The notes under the pieces: model-generated
Seen by the model: the letters and a program-made list of their open reading frames with translations, nothing else
What the model was told of the DNA's origin: nothing
Databases searched by the model: none
Part shown: piece by piece, positions 42,678-51,560 of the stretch
Numbering within the stretch: position 1 is the first letter of the stretch
How the letters are laid out: the number at the start of each line of letters is the position of its first letter
Position numbers and translations under genes: made by a program
Origin: Mucilaginibacter ginsenosidivorans
GTDB lineage: Bacteria > Bacteroidota > Bacteroidia > Sphingobacteriales > Sphingobacteriaceae
Reading direction: 5' to 3'
Assembly: GCF_007971025.1 (NCBI RefSeq)
Contig: NZ_CP042436.1
Location: 1,612,001 to 1,676,000 of the forward strand
DNA: 64,000 nucleotides

Positions 42678-43616
42678 TTACACATGCACGCCATGCTTGC
42701 GGCGCGGACCTTGTTCCTGCCTTCGTTCCGTTGCCGCTTTTTGCTCAGCACTTTCGCGCTGCATCAATTGCTGGGAATTGGTCTGCTCCGTTCGGCCGGG
42801 GTGCCCCTGTTGCTGACCCTGGTTTTGCTCCTTTTCCGCAGCCGCCTTCGCTATAGCCGCGCGCTGCACTTCCTGCGGCGTCTTGTTGTTTTGCTGGCCT
42901 TGCTGCAACGATTGCCTGAACACCTTTTTGACATCCAGTTTTTGCCCGTTCTCATCATGGAAGTCGAGCCGAAGCATCGGGGCGTTCAGCGTCATCGTCG
43001 CTTTGACTTCCTGCCCATCCTTCTGCAGCGTGACTTCAGGCCGGTTGCCTTTCTGTAACTGCGCGACCAACCGTTGTTTCATGTAGTTCTCTTCGATGCC
43101 CAGGATCGGGTATTTGTCCAACTCTTTCGCGTGATCGTTCCAGCGAACCACTTTGGGTAGGAAATTACCGTACGGGTCCGCACTCTTGAAGTCCAGTCCC
43201 CGCCATGCCCAGTACGTTTCGCCTGTCGGCACCATCTTTTTGCCGGTGCCGGAATCGGACTGCGCCATGACCGGCTGCTCGCGGTACACCATGCGGCCGT
43301 CCATCATGTTATAGCGCTCCTGCAGCGTGTAATTGTATTTCTTCCCTACAAAGAAGCTTTGCGTCAGATCTTCCTTGCCTTGCTGCTTTAGCGTCGCATC
43401 GAAACGGTTGAAGAAGGTCATATCTTTGTCCGTGTCATCGCCTTTTGAAAAATGGAGTAAGGAGTGCACCTCGTCCTTGCCGAACTTGCGCACATGGTTT
43501 AGCGTAAATTCAGCCAGGTTCTGGTCCATTTTGGTTTGCAATTGTTCCGCGATATCCGTGCCGAACCCCAGGTTCTGCAAAGTCGTCTTGTTGTACTCAT
43601 AACTTGATTGATTCAT
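42678..43616 (-). CDS. DUF3945-like conjugation-linked protein (operon B)
   Basis: A 312-residue counterpart of the gene at 34656-35426. Shared features: YEYNKTTLQNLGFGTDIAEQ, MTFFNRFDATLKQQ, YTLQERYNMMDGRMVYREQP, AWRGLDFKSADPYGNFLPKV and a Gln-rich basic tail that is longer here (EQNQGQQQGHPGRTEQTNSQ). It follows traM by 12 bases. Conservation of this gene behind traM in both operons suggests a real part in transfer. Function unknown. Confidence 0.6.
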   Translation of the reverse strand: MNQSSYEYNKTTLQNLGFGTDIAEQLQTKMDQNLAEFTLNHVRKFGKDEVHSLLHFSKGDDTDKDMTFFNRFDATLKQQGKEDLTQSFFVGKKYNYTLQERYNMMDGRMVYREQPVMAQSDSGTGKKMVPTGETYWAWRGLDFKSADPYGNFLPKVVRWNDHAKELDKYPILGIEENYMKQRLVAQLQKGNRPEVTLQKDGQEVKATMTLNAPMLRLDFHDENGQKLDVKKVFRQSLQQGQQNNKTPQEVQRAAIAKAAAEKEQNQGQQQGHPGRTEQTNSQQLMQRESAEQKAATERRQEQGPRRKHGVHV

Positions 43617-43628
43617 ATGTTTTGTTTT

Positions 43629-44756
43629 TTAGTGAATGTTTGATTTTTCTGTCCGGCCCTTCAGCGTGGCATTATCCCGCAGCAAAAGCTGGTGCCCGTT
43701 TTTGATCTTGCCCTTGACGCGCTTGATCTTTTTCGCGAAAAGCCCCTTTGCCGTATTGATGCCGGCCGCGGTCAATTGCGCCGTCATGGACGGGTCAAAG
43801 CTCATCACGTGCATGTTCTGCACGTCGTTGACCGCGCCGTCTTTCATAGCGTCGCCGGTTACAACCTCCGGCACACTGATCCCCTCCAGCCCGTCCGTCC
43901 GGTCATAGACCGACAGGTCGACCGGGATGATCTGCAGGCCCAGGCGGATCAGCCTGATATTGATTTTCACCCGCTGGTTATACAGGTCGCCGCTGCCATA
44001 GACGAGCGTCCCTTTGGGAAAAAGCTGGCCGTTCAGCCGCACCGAATCGAGCAGCTTGATCCGCACGACCCTGCCTTGCACGAGTTTCTGCGTGCCGTCG
44101 ACCACCGCAGGGATCGCCTGAAAAGCACCTTTGAGTGGGGTAACATCAGCTGCAAGCTTTTCGTCGAGGCGCTCCGGGTGCTGGATATCTAGTATTTTTT
44201 CCAGCAGGCCGTTCATTTGTTTCAGTTCCGGGTCTTCGGCGGCCGCAACGACAGGTGCCCTGGCTGCTTGCGTAGGAGGCTGGGGCTTGCCGGCCGCGGT
44301 AACGGTAGCCGCCTTATTGACCAGCGCCTGCAGCTGCGTCAGCTTCTTATTAATCTGCGCGGTCGTTGCGGCCGGGTTATCGCTCCCGGGGCCGTCCGCC
44401 AAATTCAGCGTGCCGGAAGGATGTGGGGAAAAAGCCAATTCCCCGGCAACCGGTGAGCGCCCGGAGCTATCCGTCCGGTTGCGCGCATAGGGGTCGGTTT
44501 GCGCCGCCTGGCGGTACTTTTCAGAATCGGCGGCGGCGCGGTCGTAGTAGCTCAGTTTACTGCGATCGCCGTTCTTTTTGAGCTTGGCATCAGGCAGGTG
44601 GACGTTGAAGCCGGCCTGGGCTGCGGGTTGGGCATCCGCTGAAGTTTTTCCGCCCCCGAGCGTCCAGAACAATAAGGTCAGAAAAGGCAGCACGACCAAG
44701 GGCGCCACCAGCAGGAACTTACGCCTGCGCAGTTGTTGAAGGGTTATTGTTTCCAT
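43629..44756 (-). CDS. traM: Conjugation protein TraM (operon B)
   Basis: A 375-residue VirB10-like protein. The membrane helix is KFLLVAPLVVLPFLTLLFWT, followed by FNVHLPDAKLKKNGDRSKLS. A long Ala/Pro/Gln linker leads to the conserved C-terminal domain (FQAIPAVVDGTQKLVQGRVV, IKLLDSVRLNGQLFPKGTLV, NTAKGLFAKKIKRVKGKIKN). It aligns with the operon A copy in both conserved blocks. It lies 12 bases after traK, leaving no room for traL. Confidence 0.92.
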   Translation of the reverse strand: METITLQQLRRRKFLLVAPLVVLPFLTLLFWTLGGGKTSADAQPAAQAGFNVHLPDAKLKKNGDRSKLSYYDRAAADSEKYRQAAQTDPYARNRTDSSGRSPVAGELAFSPHPSGTLNLADGPGSDNPAATTAQINKKLTQLQALVNKAATVTAAGKPQPPTQAARAPVVAAAEDPELKQMNGLLEKILDIQHPERLDEKLAADVTPLKGAFQAIPAVVDGTQKLVQGRVVRIKLLDSVRLNGQLFPKGTLVYGSGDLYNQRVKINIRLIRLGLQIIPVDLSVYDRTDGLEGISVPEVVTGDAMKDGAVNDVQNMHVMSFDPSMTAQLTAAGINTAKGLFAKKIKRVKGKIKNGHQLLLRDNATLKGRTEKSNIH

Positions 44757-44768
44757 GATATTGACTAT

Positions 44769-45386
44769 TTAGCGGTTAATGATTTGCAGGTCTTTGTTCT
44801 CTATGGTCGTCCAGCGCTGGATCAGGAAGCCGTGCGGGTTATTGTCGCTCCGGCTGACATTGCGCAATTCGCCGGTTGTGATCAGGCTGCGCGTGACAAT
44901 GCTGGTCGTGCGGATAATGCGTTGTTTAGCATAGCAGCGAAAAGCATAGGGATAGCTGCTCAGGTCGACATGCACACTGTCGACGGTCAGTTCCTGGCTG
45001 ATGTTGCCGGAAATGATATTGGCATAGTAGCCGCTTTCCGACAGGTTATCATATACGCGCTTGGCCGATTCGTCCGCGAGGTAAAGCGCCTTGCCGATGC
45101 TGGCCTGGTTCGCCTTGTCGTCCGGTGAGAGCGTAAAGAACAGCTCGTGGAAGGTCTTCACATGGTCGCGGGCCTCCACGGCGACATTATCGTGCCGGTC
45201 GGCGGCAAAGGCTTCCAGCACCTTCCCGTTGAACAGGATATACACCCGGTTTTGGATCGTAGCCACGAGGCTGCGGCATTCCCAGATGGAAAAACCCACC
45301 AGCAGGCAAGAGCACGTCACTACCGCGATGGTAAAGCCGCGCACATGCTGAAAGGCCGTTTCGAGATTTTTGAGTTTCTTGAACAT
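44769..45386 (-). CDS. traK: Conjugation protein TraK (operon B)
   Basis: A 205-residue bitopic protein, the same length as the operon A copy. The helix is near residues 17-36 (VRGFTIAVVTCSCLLVGFSI). Conserved stretches: LFNGKVLEAFAADRHDNVAV, HVKTFHELFFTLSPDDK and LRNVSRSDNNPHGFLIQRW. It is VirB8-like by topology and position. It begins 2 bases after the traJ stop. Confidence 0.92.
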   Translation of the reverse strand: MFKKLKNLETAFQHVRGFTIAVVTCSCLLVGFSIWECRSLVATIQNRVYILFNGKVLEAFAADRHDNVAVEARDHVKTFHELFFTLSPDDKANQASIGKALYLADESAKRVYDNLSESGYYANIISGNISQELTVDSVHVDLSSYPYAFRCYAKQRIIRTTSIVTRSLITTGELRNVSRSDNNPHGFLIQRWTTIENKDLQIINR

Positions 45387-45388
45387 GG

Positions 45389-46519
45389 TTAAGATTTTTT
45401 GCCGGGGCTGCCCTGCAGCTTTTCGGTGTTGTAGGTATTGCCCGATGGCTTGTTTTTGTAATGATTGGTTTGCGGCTGGTTCCGCGTGCTGCCGCCGAAC
45501 ACGTTTTGCAGCATGGTGCCGCTGACATAAGAGACCGCCATCGAGGCCAGTGCCGAGGTCTTGTTAAACAGTGCATGACCGCCGACATTCATGATATAAT
45601 TGGCGATGCTCGGTACCGTAAAATAACCGAGGATGCCGATCAGCAGGAAGATCAGGTAGGCGGTGCTTGTATTGCCAAAGGAATTGCCGCCCAGCTGCCC
45701 GCTGTTGGCCAGCGTGATCATATTGACTTGTATCTTAGCGATGATCGCCCCGAAGATATTGGCGATGGGCAGCCACATGAACACATTGACATAGCGGGCG
45801 ACCCACTGCTTGAGGGTGTGATGAAAACCGTCAAAGACGCTTAGTCCGAAGCAAAGCGGTCCCAGGATCGCCAGCACAATCAGCTTGAAGGTGCGGATGG
45901 TATCCAGGCAAAGCGCGGCCGCCTGGAACAGGATATTGAGCAGCTCCGCGATCCACTTGCGTACCATGTTCTTCAGGCTCCAGCCGGAAAAGGCGTCCGC
46001 GATGGGATTGGACGAGCCGTTATCAGCCGTCGTCCCGTCCGGGTGGCTGTATTGGTACCATTTGTCCGGATCGGCATTTTGCTGGCCGGCCGGAATTTCG
46101 TTATTTTCATCAGGCTGTTGTGTCAAATAGGCGATGGCGGCATAGTTGTTCTGCACCATGCCTTGGGTCGCAGTCACAACGGGTTGCAGCACGCCGTTCA
46201 TCAAAGACAGCACGGCCGGGAAAGCAGCGATGCAGATGCCCAGGGCGAAGGGCCGGAGCAGCGGGTAGACATCCACCGGCTCGGCGGCGGCGATATGTTT
46301 CCAGATGCGCGCGCCGATATACCACAATGCGGCGAAACCGGCAATGGCGCGGGAAACGCCGATCATACCCGAGCACAGCGGCATCATCTGGTCGTAAAGT
46401 TCGGACAATACGCCCTGCAGCCCGCGCAGGTCGTCCGCGATACCGTCGGCGCGGGCGAAGGAAGGCAACAGGAACAAGCCGCCAGCCAGCAAAAGAGTGA
46501 ATGCGATCTTTCTTTTCAT
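45389..46519 (-). CDS. traJ: Conjugation protein TraJ (operon B)
   Basis: A 376-residue VirB6-like channel protein. Unlike the operon A copy it carries a recognisable N-terminal signal (LLLAGGLFLLPSFARADG). The family blocks are MMPLCSGMIGVSRAIAGFAA, LWYIGARIWKHIAAAEPVDV, FKLIVLAILGPLCFGLSVFD and TAYLIFLLIGILGYFTVPSI. It is followed after 2 bases by traK. Confidence 0.92.
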   Translation of the reverse strand: MKRKIAFTLLLAGGLFLLPSFARADGIADDLRGLQGVLSELYDQMMPLCSGMIGVSRAIAGFAALWYIGARIWKHIAAAEPVDVYPLLRPFALGICIAAFPAVLSLMNGVLQPVVTATQGMVQNNYAAIAYLTQQPDENNEIPAGQQNADPDKWYQYSHPDGTTADNGSSNPIADAFSGWSLKNMVRKWIAELLNILFQAAALCLDTIRTFKLIVLAILGPLCFGLSVFDGFHHTLKQWVARYVNVFMWLPIANIFGAIIAKIQVNMITLANSGQLGGNSFGNTSTAYLIFLLIGILGYFTVPSIANYIMNVGGHALFNKTSALASMAVSYVSGTMLQNVFGGSTRNQPQTNHYKNKPSGNTYNTEKLQGSPGKKS

Positions 46520-46523
46520 GGGA

Positions 46524-47171
46524 CTATGGATTTAAGCCGTAAAGGCTGTTGATAATTTGCTTGTCCGCCTGCGCCTGTTTGCGCTGCGCCAGCGTCCGCC
46601 CGGCCTGGTCATTGAATTTGCGCAGGTAACTGAGCTCGTTTTTGCTGTCCAGATAAATACGGTCGATCACACCGAGCCGCTCGGCATCGCTCATGCGCAA
46701 TTGCCCGTCGCCCAGCACCATGGCCAGGTCATTCAGGTTTTTGAAAGTGGCGTCGACAAGGTTATTATAAACCCCGATCATATAGCTCAGCTCATCCGGG
46801 CTGAATTTGCCGCTGGACTGGTAGGCCGACCAGGTCGTTTTGTATTCGCTGACGAGCATGGCTTGGTCATTGATGATGTCTTCCACCCGCGGGTATTTGC
46901 GTACCGTGGGGTTGACGATGAACAGGCCGTTGAGGAAAGCCTCGTGCAGCGAAAAATTGCCTTGGGAAACATCCTTTACAGCCCGGTAGCCCTTGCTGAG
47001 GATATCGTAACCAGTGTACATCTGGCCGAGGATGCTTTTCAGGCTGGCGAGCTTCTGATAATCCAGCGCCAGCTGCCGGATGCAGTCGGCCACGGATTGC
47101 GCGCGGCAGTGGTCAGCGGCCCCGAAGGCGATTATAGCCGTGAGCAGGAGGGTTTTGATCCGTTTTTTCAT
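46524..47171 (-). CDS. TraI-like conjugation protein, copy 3 of 3 (operon B)
   Basis: A 215-residue exported protein from the ATG at 47171, chosen because it begins the signal peptide directly (RIKTLLLTAIIAFGAADHCR); an in-frame ATG at 47192 would overlap the previous gene. It has QKLASLKSILGQMYTGYDIL, GNFSLHEAFLNGLFIVNPTV and LRMSDAERLGVIDRIYLDSK, and ends IINSLYGLNP. It matches operon A copy 3 in order and sequence. It lies 4 bases before traJ. Confidence 0.78.
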   Translation of the reverse strand: MKKRIKTLLLTAIIAFGAADHCRAQSVADCIRQLALDYQKLASLKSILGQMYTGYDILSKGYRAVKDVSQGNFSLHEAFLNGLFIVNPTVRKYPRVEDIINDQAMLVSEYKTTWSAYQSSGKFSPDELSYMIGVYNNLVDATFKNLNDLAMVLGDGQLRMSDAERLGVIDRIYLDSKNELSYLRKFNDQAGRTLAQRKQAQADKQIINSLYGLNP

Positions 47172-47178
47172 AGAATGT

Positions 47179-47901
47179 TTATTGAATGCCATACAATTGT
47201 TTGAGCTGGGTGCGGTCGGCGGCGGCGCGCTGTCGGGCTAAGGCAAGCTGCCGGCATTTGACGGTAAACGAAGCGGTGAAAGCCGCTTTATCTTTCATCG
47301 ATGCGTAGAGTTTATCCAGGCGGTCCAGCCGCTGCTGATCCGTTAGCTGAAGTTTGCCCGGCGTCAGTACGTCGGCGGTCGCCGACAAATCCTCGCCTGC
47401 CATTTTTTGCACGTTGGCGCTTATTTTTTGCAGGTATTGCATTTCCGGCTGGCTCAGTTGTTTTTTCTGCTGCTGCCAGCTGAGTTCGGCACTGAACTGG
47501 CTGCAGAGCTGCCGGTACAGTTCTGCAATCGCCTTGCCTTTCGGGTTCCGCTGCACCGCCGGGCTGACCTGCTGCAACGAGTTAAAATATGCTGTATGCA
47601 GGCTGAAGGTGCCGCCCTTGAGATCCTGGGCAGCATGGAGGCCGCTTTCGGTGATTTGATAACCGGTCTTGATCTCGCCGAGGTAAGTGTCGAGGCCGAG
47701 TATCTGTTCGGCCATCAGCTTTTCCTTGGTGCTTTGCTGGTTGAAAAAGCCGCCGGCGAACTGCGCCTCGGCCGTGCGTACGCCCGGCAGGAAGATCGCC
47801 AGCAGCCAGATGGCCGTCCGGCGGATGCGCCGGTGACGCGGCACGCGGAAGGAGTACCCGGTGAAGGAGAAAAATAAAAAGGTCAATCGTTTACGTTTCA
47901 T
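47179..47901 (-). CDS. TraI-like conjugation protein, copy 2 of 3 (operon B)
   Basis: A 240-residue exported protein with an unusually long basic leader before the hydrophobic part (RRTAIWLLAIFLPGVRTAEA). Helical core: YLGEIKTGYQITESGLHAAQ, FSLHTAYFNSLQQVSPAVQR, LTPGKLQLTDQQRLDRLDKL, ending LKQLYGIQ. It corresponds to operon A copy 2 (KMGYNVMRHGLNGIAAINTA, LQMTDDERFRWLTRL). The long leader could mean a downstream start, but no better in-frame ATG precedes the hydrophobic segment. Confidence 0.72.
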   Translation of the reverse strand: MKRKRLTFLFFSFTGYSFRVPRHRRIRRTAIWLLAIFLPGVRTAEAQFAGGFFNQQSTKEKLMAEQILGLDTYLGEIKTGYQITESGLHAAQDLKGGTFSLHTAYFNSLQQVSPAVQRNPKGKAIAELYRQLCSQFSAELSWQQQKKQLSQPEMQYLQKISANVQKMAGEDLSATADVLTPGKLQLTDQQRLDRLDKLYASMKDKAAFTASFTVKCRQLALARQRAAADRTQLKQLYGIQ

Positions 47902-47918
47902 AGTATTGATTTTAAGGG

Positions 47919-48590
47919 TTAATTGATACCGTAAAGCCGGCGTACGCTCCTGCGGTCGGCTTCATCGCGGGAACGCGAGAAGCTGAGCTGCACATTCTGC
48001 CGGTTGAACTGCCGGAGGTGGTCGAGATTGGTCTGCATCGCTTTAGCCGCATGGTCGATTCGCTGCCAGCGTTCGGCGTCGTCCATCTGTGTGCCAAAGT
48101 CGGTGATGGCCGTGGTGACCGTTTCCACGTCGCGCAGGCTTTCGGTCAGGATGCCGTTAAAGATGTTGCCCATATAGCTCAGCTCCGAAGGCGAGAAATG
48201 AGCATCGCTGTGGAATAGCGCATTCGCGCGCTGATATTCCCAGACCAGTTGCTTTTGGCTGCTGATCACCCGTTTCACCGCATCATAATCGGCGATGGTC
48301 TTCCGCACGGTTGCGAGCTCCTGGTAATAGTCCGCGTACAGGTCTTTTTCCTTGTTCAGCCACCCCGAAATGTCATTGAGGCTATTGAGGTGCAGGTTAT
48401 TTTCCAACTGCTGCTCGCCGCTCTGAAGGGCAATCAACTGGTTCTGCAATTGCTGCACCTTCAGGTCAATGGCGATAATCACCTTTTTGATGATGCCGGT
48501 GACCAGGCTAACGACGGGTACCTGCGCTGAAGCGCGCTGGGCAAAGGCCAGACAACAAAAAAGCAGTGTTAAGACAATGTTTCTTTTCAT
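47919..48590 (-). CDS. traI: TraI-like conjugation protein, copy 1 of 3 (operon B)
   Basis: A 223-residue exported protein from the ATG at 48590 (signal NIVLTLLFCCLAFAQRASAQ). It shows GIIKKVIIAIDLKVQQLQNQ, ELATVRKTIADYDAVKRVIS, HFSPSELSYMGNIFNGILTE and ends RSVRRLYGIN, the same end as operon A copy 1. It opens the three-gene traI block and lies 10 bases after the small gene behind traG. Confidence 0.8.
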   Translation of the reverse strand: MKRNIVLTLLFCCLAFAQRASAQVPVVSLVTGIIKKVIIAIDLKVQQLQNQLIALQSGEQQLENNLHLNSLNDISGWLNKEKDLYADYYQELATVRKTIADYDAVKRVISSQKQLVWEYQRANALFHSDAHFSPSELSYMGNIFNGILTESLRDVETVTTAITDFGTQMDDAERWQRIDHAAKAMQTNLDHLRQFNRQNVQLSFSRSRDEADRRSVRRLYGIN

Positions 48591-48600
48591 GGCGGTCTCT

Positions 48601-48987
48601 TTAAGCTTCGTGATAGATGTCGATGGTGACCGGCCCATTGCCGGGGATGTTCTCTACCAATACCAGCTTGCGCGCCGGGTCGAAAATGATGTGGGCCGTG
48701 CGGCCGATCGCTATCAGGTGGCCGTTCGAATGCCAGCCGTAGGTCGCCGGCCATTTTTCGGTGACTTTGTACTGGTCATTGACGAAATAGGTCAGGATCA
48801 CTTCGAAAAGGTGCCCCATGGGATGGATCGCGAGCTTCACCGAGCAACGGTCGCCCGAGGGCTGGTCCAGCCAGCTGCGGGTGTACGGTTTTTTACTGGC
48901 TTCCAGGCTGGCGGCGTGCTGCGCACCAAAGGTCAGCAGCACTTTCAAGGCCGCGATCACGCGGCTCATGTGATTTTGCTTTTTCAT
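48601..48987 (-). CDS. Small conjugation operon protein, unknown
   Basis: A 128-residue protein from the ATG at 48987, which overlaps the traG stop (ATGA). It begins MKKQNHMSRVIAALKVLLTF, a possible uncleaved or weak signal segment, and continues with a beta-rich part (GDRCSVKLAIHPMGHLFEVI, NGHLIAIGRTAHIIFDPARK). It holds the place taken by a lipoprotein in operon A but shows no lipobox and no clear sequence match to it. Function unknown. Confidence 0.6.
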   Translation of the reverse strand: MKKQNHMSRVIAALKVLLTFGAQHAASLEASKKPYTRSWLDQPSGDRCSVKLAIHPMGHLFEVILTYFVNDQYKVTEKWPATYGWHSNGHLIAIGRTAHIIFDPARKLVLVENIPGNGPVTIDIYHEA

Positions 48988-51461
48988 AGCTGTTTGTTTT
49001 TGGTTTTTGCTTGATATTCGCGGACCAGCGCGGCGATACCGGCCTCCATGCTGCGTTCGCGGGCAGCGTATTCGCGCACTTTCACACGTTCGCGGCCTTC
49101 GGTGGTATAGGCGTAGTATTCCTCCGGGCAAAGCTGGTTGCGGTAGACTTTCATGTCCTGCCCGCCGATATCGACAAAGATCTCCCGGTCGTCCTTGCTG
49201 ACCGAGAGCAGGATGGTCTTGCCCTTGTCGGACAATCCCAGCGCGTCCTGCAGCTTGTCGAACTTGCCCTGGAACTTGCGCATATCCATCAGGATTTTGA
49301 TATCGGCATTGTTGATGATAGCGTCCTTGATCACCGGAGAGGAGATCAGGTCGTCAAGTTCCTGGGTAATGACGATAGGGATGCCGTTGAACTTGCGAAT
49401 GGTCTTGAAGGCATAGCGCAGGAATTCGGCCATACCGCTTTTGGCAACGGCTTTCCAGGCTTCGTCAATCGTGAGCACCTTGCGCAGCCCGGCCAGCTTG
49501 CGCATCTTGGAAATGAACAGCTCCATGATGATCAGCGTCACCACCGGGAAAAGGATGGGGTGATCCTTGATCTGGTCGAGCTCGAAGACAATAAAAGGCT
49601 GGCTGAGCAGTCCGAGGTTTTCCCGCGCGTTGAGGAGGTAATCAAACTCCCCGCCCTTGTAATACGGCCGCAGCACGTACAGGAAGTTATCCATGTCAAA
49701 GGCGGAGTCTTTGACGCGCTGGTTTTTCAGCACAGCGACATACTGCGTTTCCAGGTACTCGTAAAAGGTATCGAAGCAGGGGAAAATACTGCGGTCGCCG
49801 GAGATAAACCCGTAATAGCCCTGCAGCGCGTTGGAAAGCGCGACATACTCGGCGCGGTTAAAAGTTTCGTTCTCGGCTTTCCACAGGGAGACCAGCAAGG
49901 CTTTCAGGCTTTCCTTTTTCTCGGTATCGAGCGTTTCGCCGCGCGGGAGGTAAAAAGGGTTAAAGCGGATCGGGTTGCTTTCCTCGTAGGTGAAATAATA
50001 GCCTTTCAGCAATTCGCACTGACTCTGGTAGCTGCCGCCGATATCAACGGTCACGCAGTGCGCGCCTTGTTCATACAATGAATGCAGCAGGTGGTTGACC
50101 GTCATGGACTTGCCGCTGCCTGAGGTGCCGCAGACCAGGGTACCCATGTTGGAGGTCAGGCCGTGCGCACGCGGCGCATCGTAGAGATCAGCAAAGACCG
50201 GGCGGCCGTTGAGCCGGTCACAGAAGCGGATACCGCTGGTTGGCGGCGCGCTGCTGTAATTGCTCTCCTGGTTAAAGAAGCATGCCGCTTGCTCGACGAA
50301 GGTAGCATAGGTATCGTTAACCGGGAAGGCGGCGGCATTGCCGGGAATGCCCGCCCACCAGATCTGCGGCACGCCGTCGGTCTCGGGTTTGGCCGAGGCG
50401 TCCAGGGCGGCAATCGCCGAAACGACGAGGTTGCCTTTTTCATGGAGCGCCGCAGCATCGTCGTCCCAGATCATTACATTGGCATGCGCCCGAACGGGCA
50501 GGCGCTGCTGCACGATGGCCTCGTTGAGGAAAGCATTGGTCGCTTCCAGCGCGATGGCGTTCTCCCGCGAATAGGCGGAGAGGCTTTGCAGACGCAGGCG
50601 TTTCTTTTCCAGTTTTTTGAGCGTCTCTTGCGGGTCGTCTATAAAAACGTACTGGTTATAGAGATGGCTGACCGGCAGCAGCAGGCCGAGGCGGGCGGCG
50701 AAGCTGACCGGGAAGCGGGTCTGGTCGGTCGAAAAAGGCTCATAGGTCAGGCGCGCCCCGCAGTGGGCGGGCAGCTGTTCGGTATCGCCGAGGGTATATA
50801 TAGCCAGCTGCTTTTCCCCGATGGCGAGGTGTTCGCCGAAGCTGATGTCGCGGTAAACGGCCTGGTCTTCGCGCTCGGTTAAAAAACAATAGCGTTCGAT
50901 GAGGCCGGTGCGCTTGAGCTGGCTTTGCAGTTCCTGCGCGCCAAGCCGCGTGACCCTGATCAGCCTGGTGTCCTCCAGCAGGCGGCAGAACTGGGTGCAG
51001 GTTTCGGTGAATTTGGAAATGGCGGCGGCGTCCAGCAGATCCCGCGGGACGAGCGTCGGGCGCAGCAGGTTGGAAAACAGCGAGGTAGAAGGCTTGCGGG
51101 CTTCGGGCACGCGGGTAAGGTACAGCAGACAGTCATGGTCGAGGTAGCTGCGCCCGGCAAAATGTCGCCTGGCGGCTTCGTTCAGGAAACCCTTGCCGGC
51201 CAGTGAAGCACCGTCGGTTTTCCGTTGGAGGAACCAGTCCTGCTTGTGTAGGACGCTGTGTTTGGGCAGAACCCGGATGGCCCTGATCCAGGCCTGGTGC
51301 AGGTCTTCGTGTTCTTCATCCGAGCGGGTAAAGATCTCCGGGAGCTGCAGGCGGAAGGCCAGCGTGACCTCGCCCTGTTTGGAGAGCAGGCAACCCTGCT
51401 CGATGCCCAGCAGGGGCAGTATGTCTTTTAGTTGTTTTTCCATTTCACGTATCACTTTCAT
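48984..51461 (-). CDS. traG: TraG conjugation ATPase, VirB4-like (operon B)
   Basis: An 825-residue ATPase closely related to the operon A copy. Walker A is GTSGSGKSMT near residue 446 and Walker B is KVLTIDEAWKAVAKSGM near 665. Shared phrases include KHSVLHKQDWFLQ, PQIWWAGIPGNAAAFPVND and ALGLSDKGKTILLSVSKDDR. An internal ATG at 51446 is an alternative start. Both operons keep a complete active site, so neither ATPase is obviously decayed. Confidence 0.95.
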   Translation of the reverse strand: MKVIREMEKQLKDILPLLGIEQGCLLSKQGEVTLAFRLQLPEIFTRSDEEHEDLHQAWIRAIRVLPKHSVLHKQDWFLQRKTDGASLAGKGFLNEAARRHFAGRSYLDHDCLLYLTRVPEARKPSTSLFSNLLRPTLVPRDLLDAAAISKFTETCTQFCRLLEDTRLIRVTRLGAQELQSQLKRTGLIERYCFLTEREDQAVYRDISFGEHLAIGEKQLAIYTLGDTEQLPAHCGARLTYEPFSTDQTRFPVSFAARLGLLLPVSHLYNQYVFIDDPQETLKKLEKKRLRLQSLSAYSRENAIALEATNAFLNEAIVQQRLPVRAHANVMIWDDDAAALHEKGNLVVSAIAALDASAKPETDGVPQIWWAGIPGNAAAFPVNDTYATFVEQAACFFNQESNYSSAPPTSGIRFCDRLNGRPVFADLYDAPRAHGLTSNMGTLVCGTSGSGKSMTVNHLLHSLYEQGAHCVTVDIGGSYQSQCELLKGYYFTYEESNPIRFNPFYLPRGETLDTEKKESLKALLVSLWKAENETFNRAEYVALSNALQGYYGFISGDRSIFPCFDTFYEYLETQYVAVLKNQRVKDSAFDMDNFLYVLRPYYKGGEFDYLLNARENLGLLSQPFIVFELDQIKDHPILFPVVTLIIMELFISKMRKLAGLRKVLTIDEAWKAVAKSGMAEFLRYAFKTIRKFNGIPIVITQELDDLISSPVIKDAIINNADIKILMDMRKFQGKFDKLQDALGLSDKGKTILLSVSKDDREIFVDIGGQDMKVYRNQLCPEEYYAYTTEGRERVKVREYAARERSMEAGIAALVREYQAKTKNKQL

Positions 51462-51560
51462 TTTGTTATTCTGCGCGGCTTTTTCAAATTGAGGGGCGGC
51501 GAGCGAAAAAAGAACAGGCGTTTGGGTTGTTGCTTTGTCCTCTTGCCTCCGGCACCCGGT

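Noticed and set aside
49011..50081. 356-codon plus-strand frame opposite traG
   Set aside because: Antisense shadow of the ATPase gene; the minus strand contains Walker A and B.
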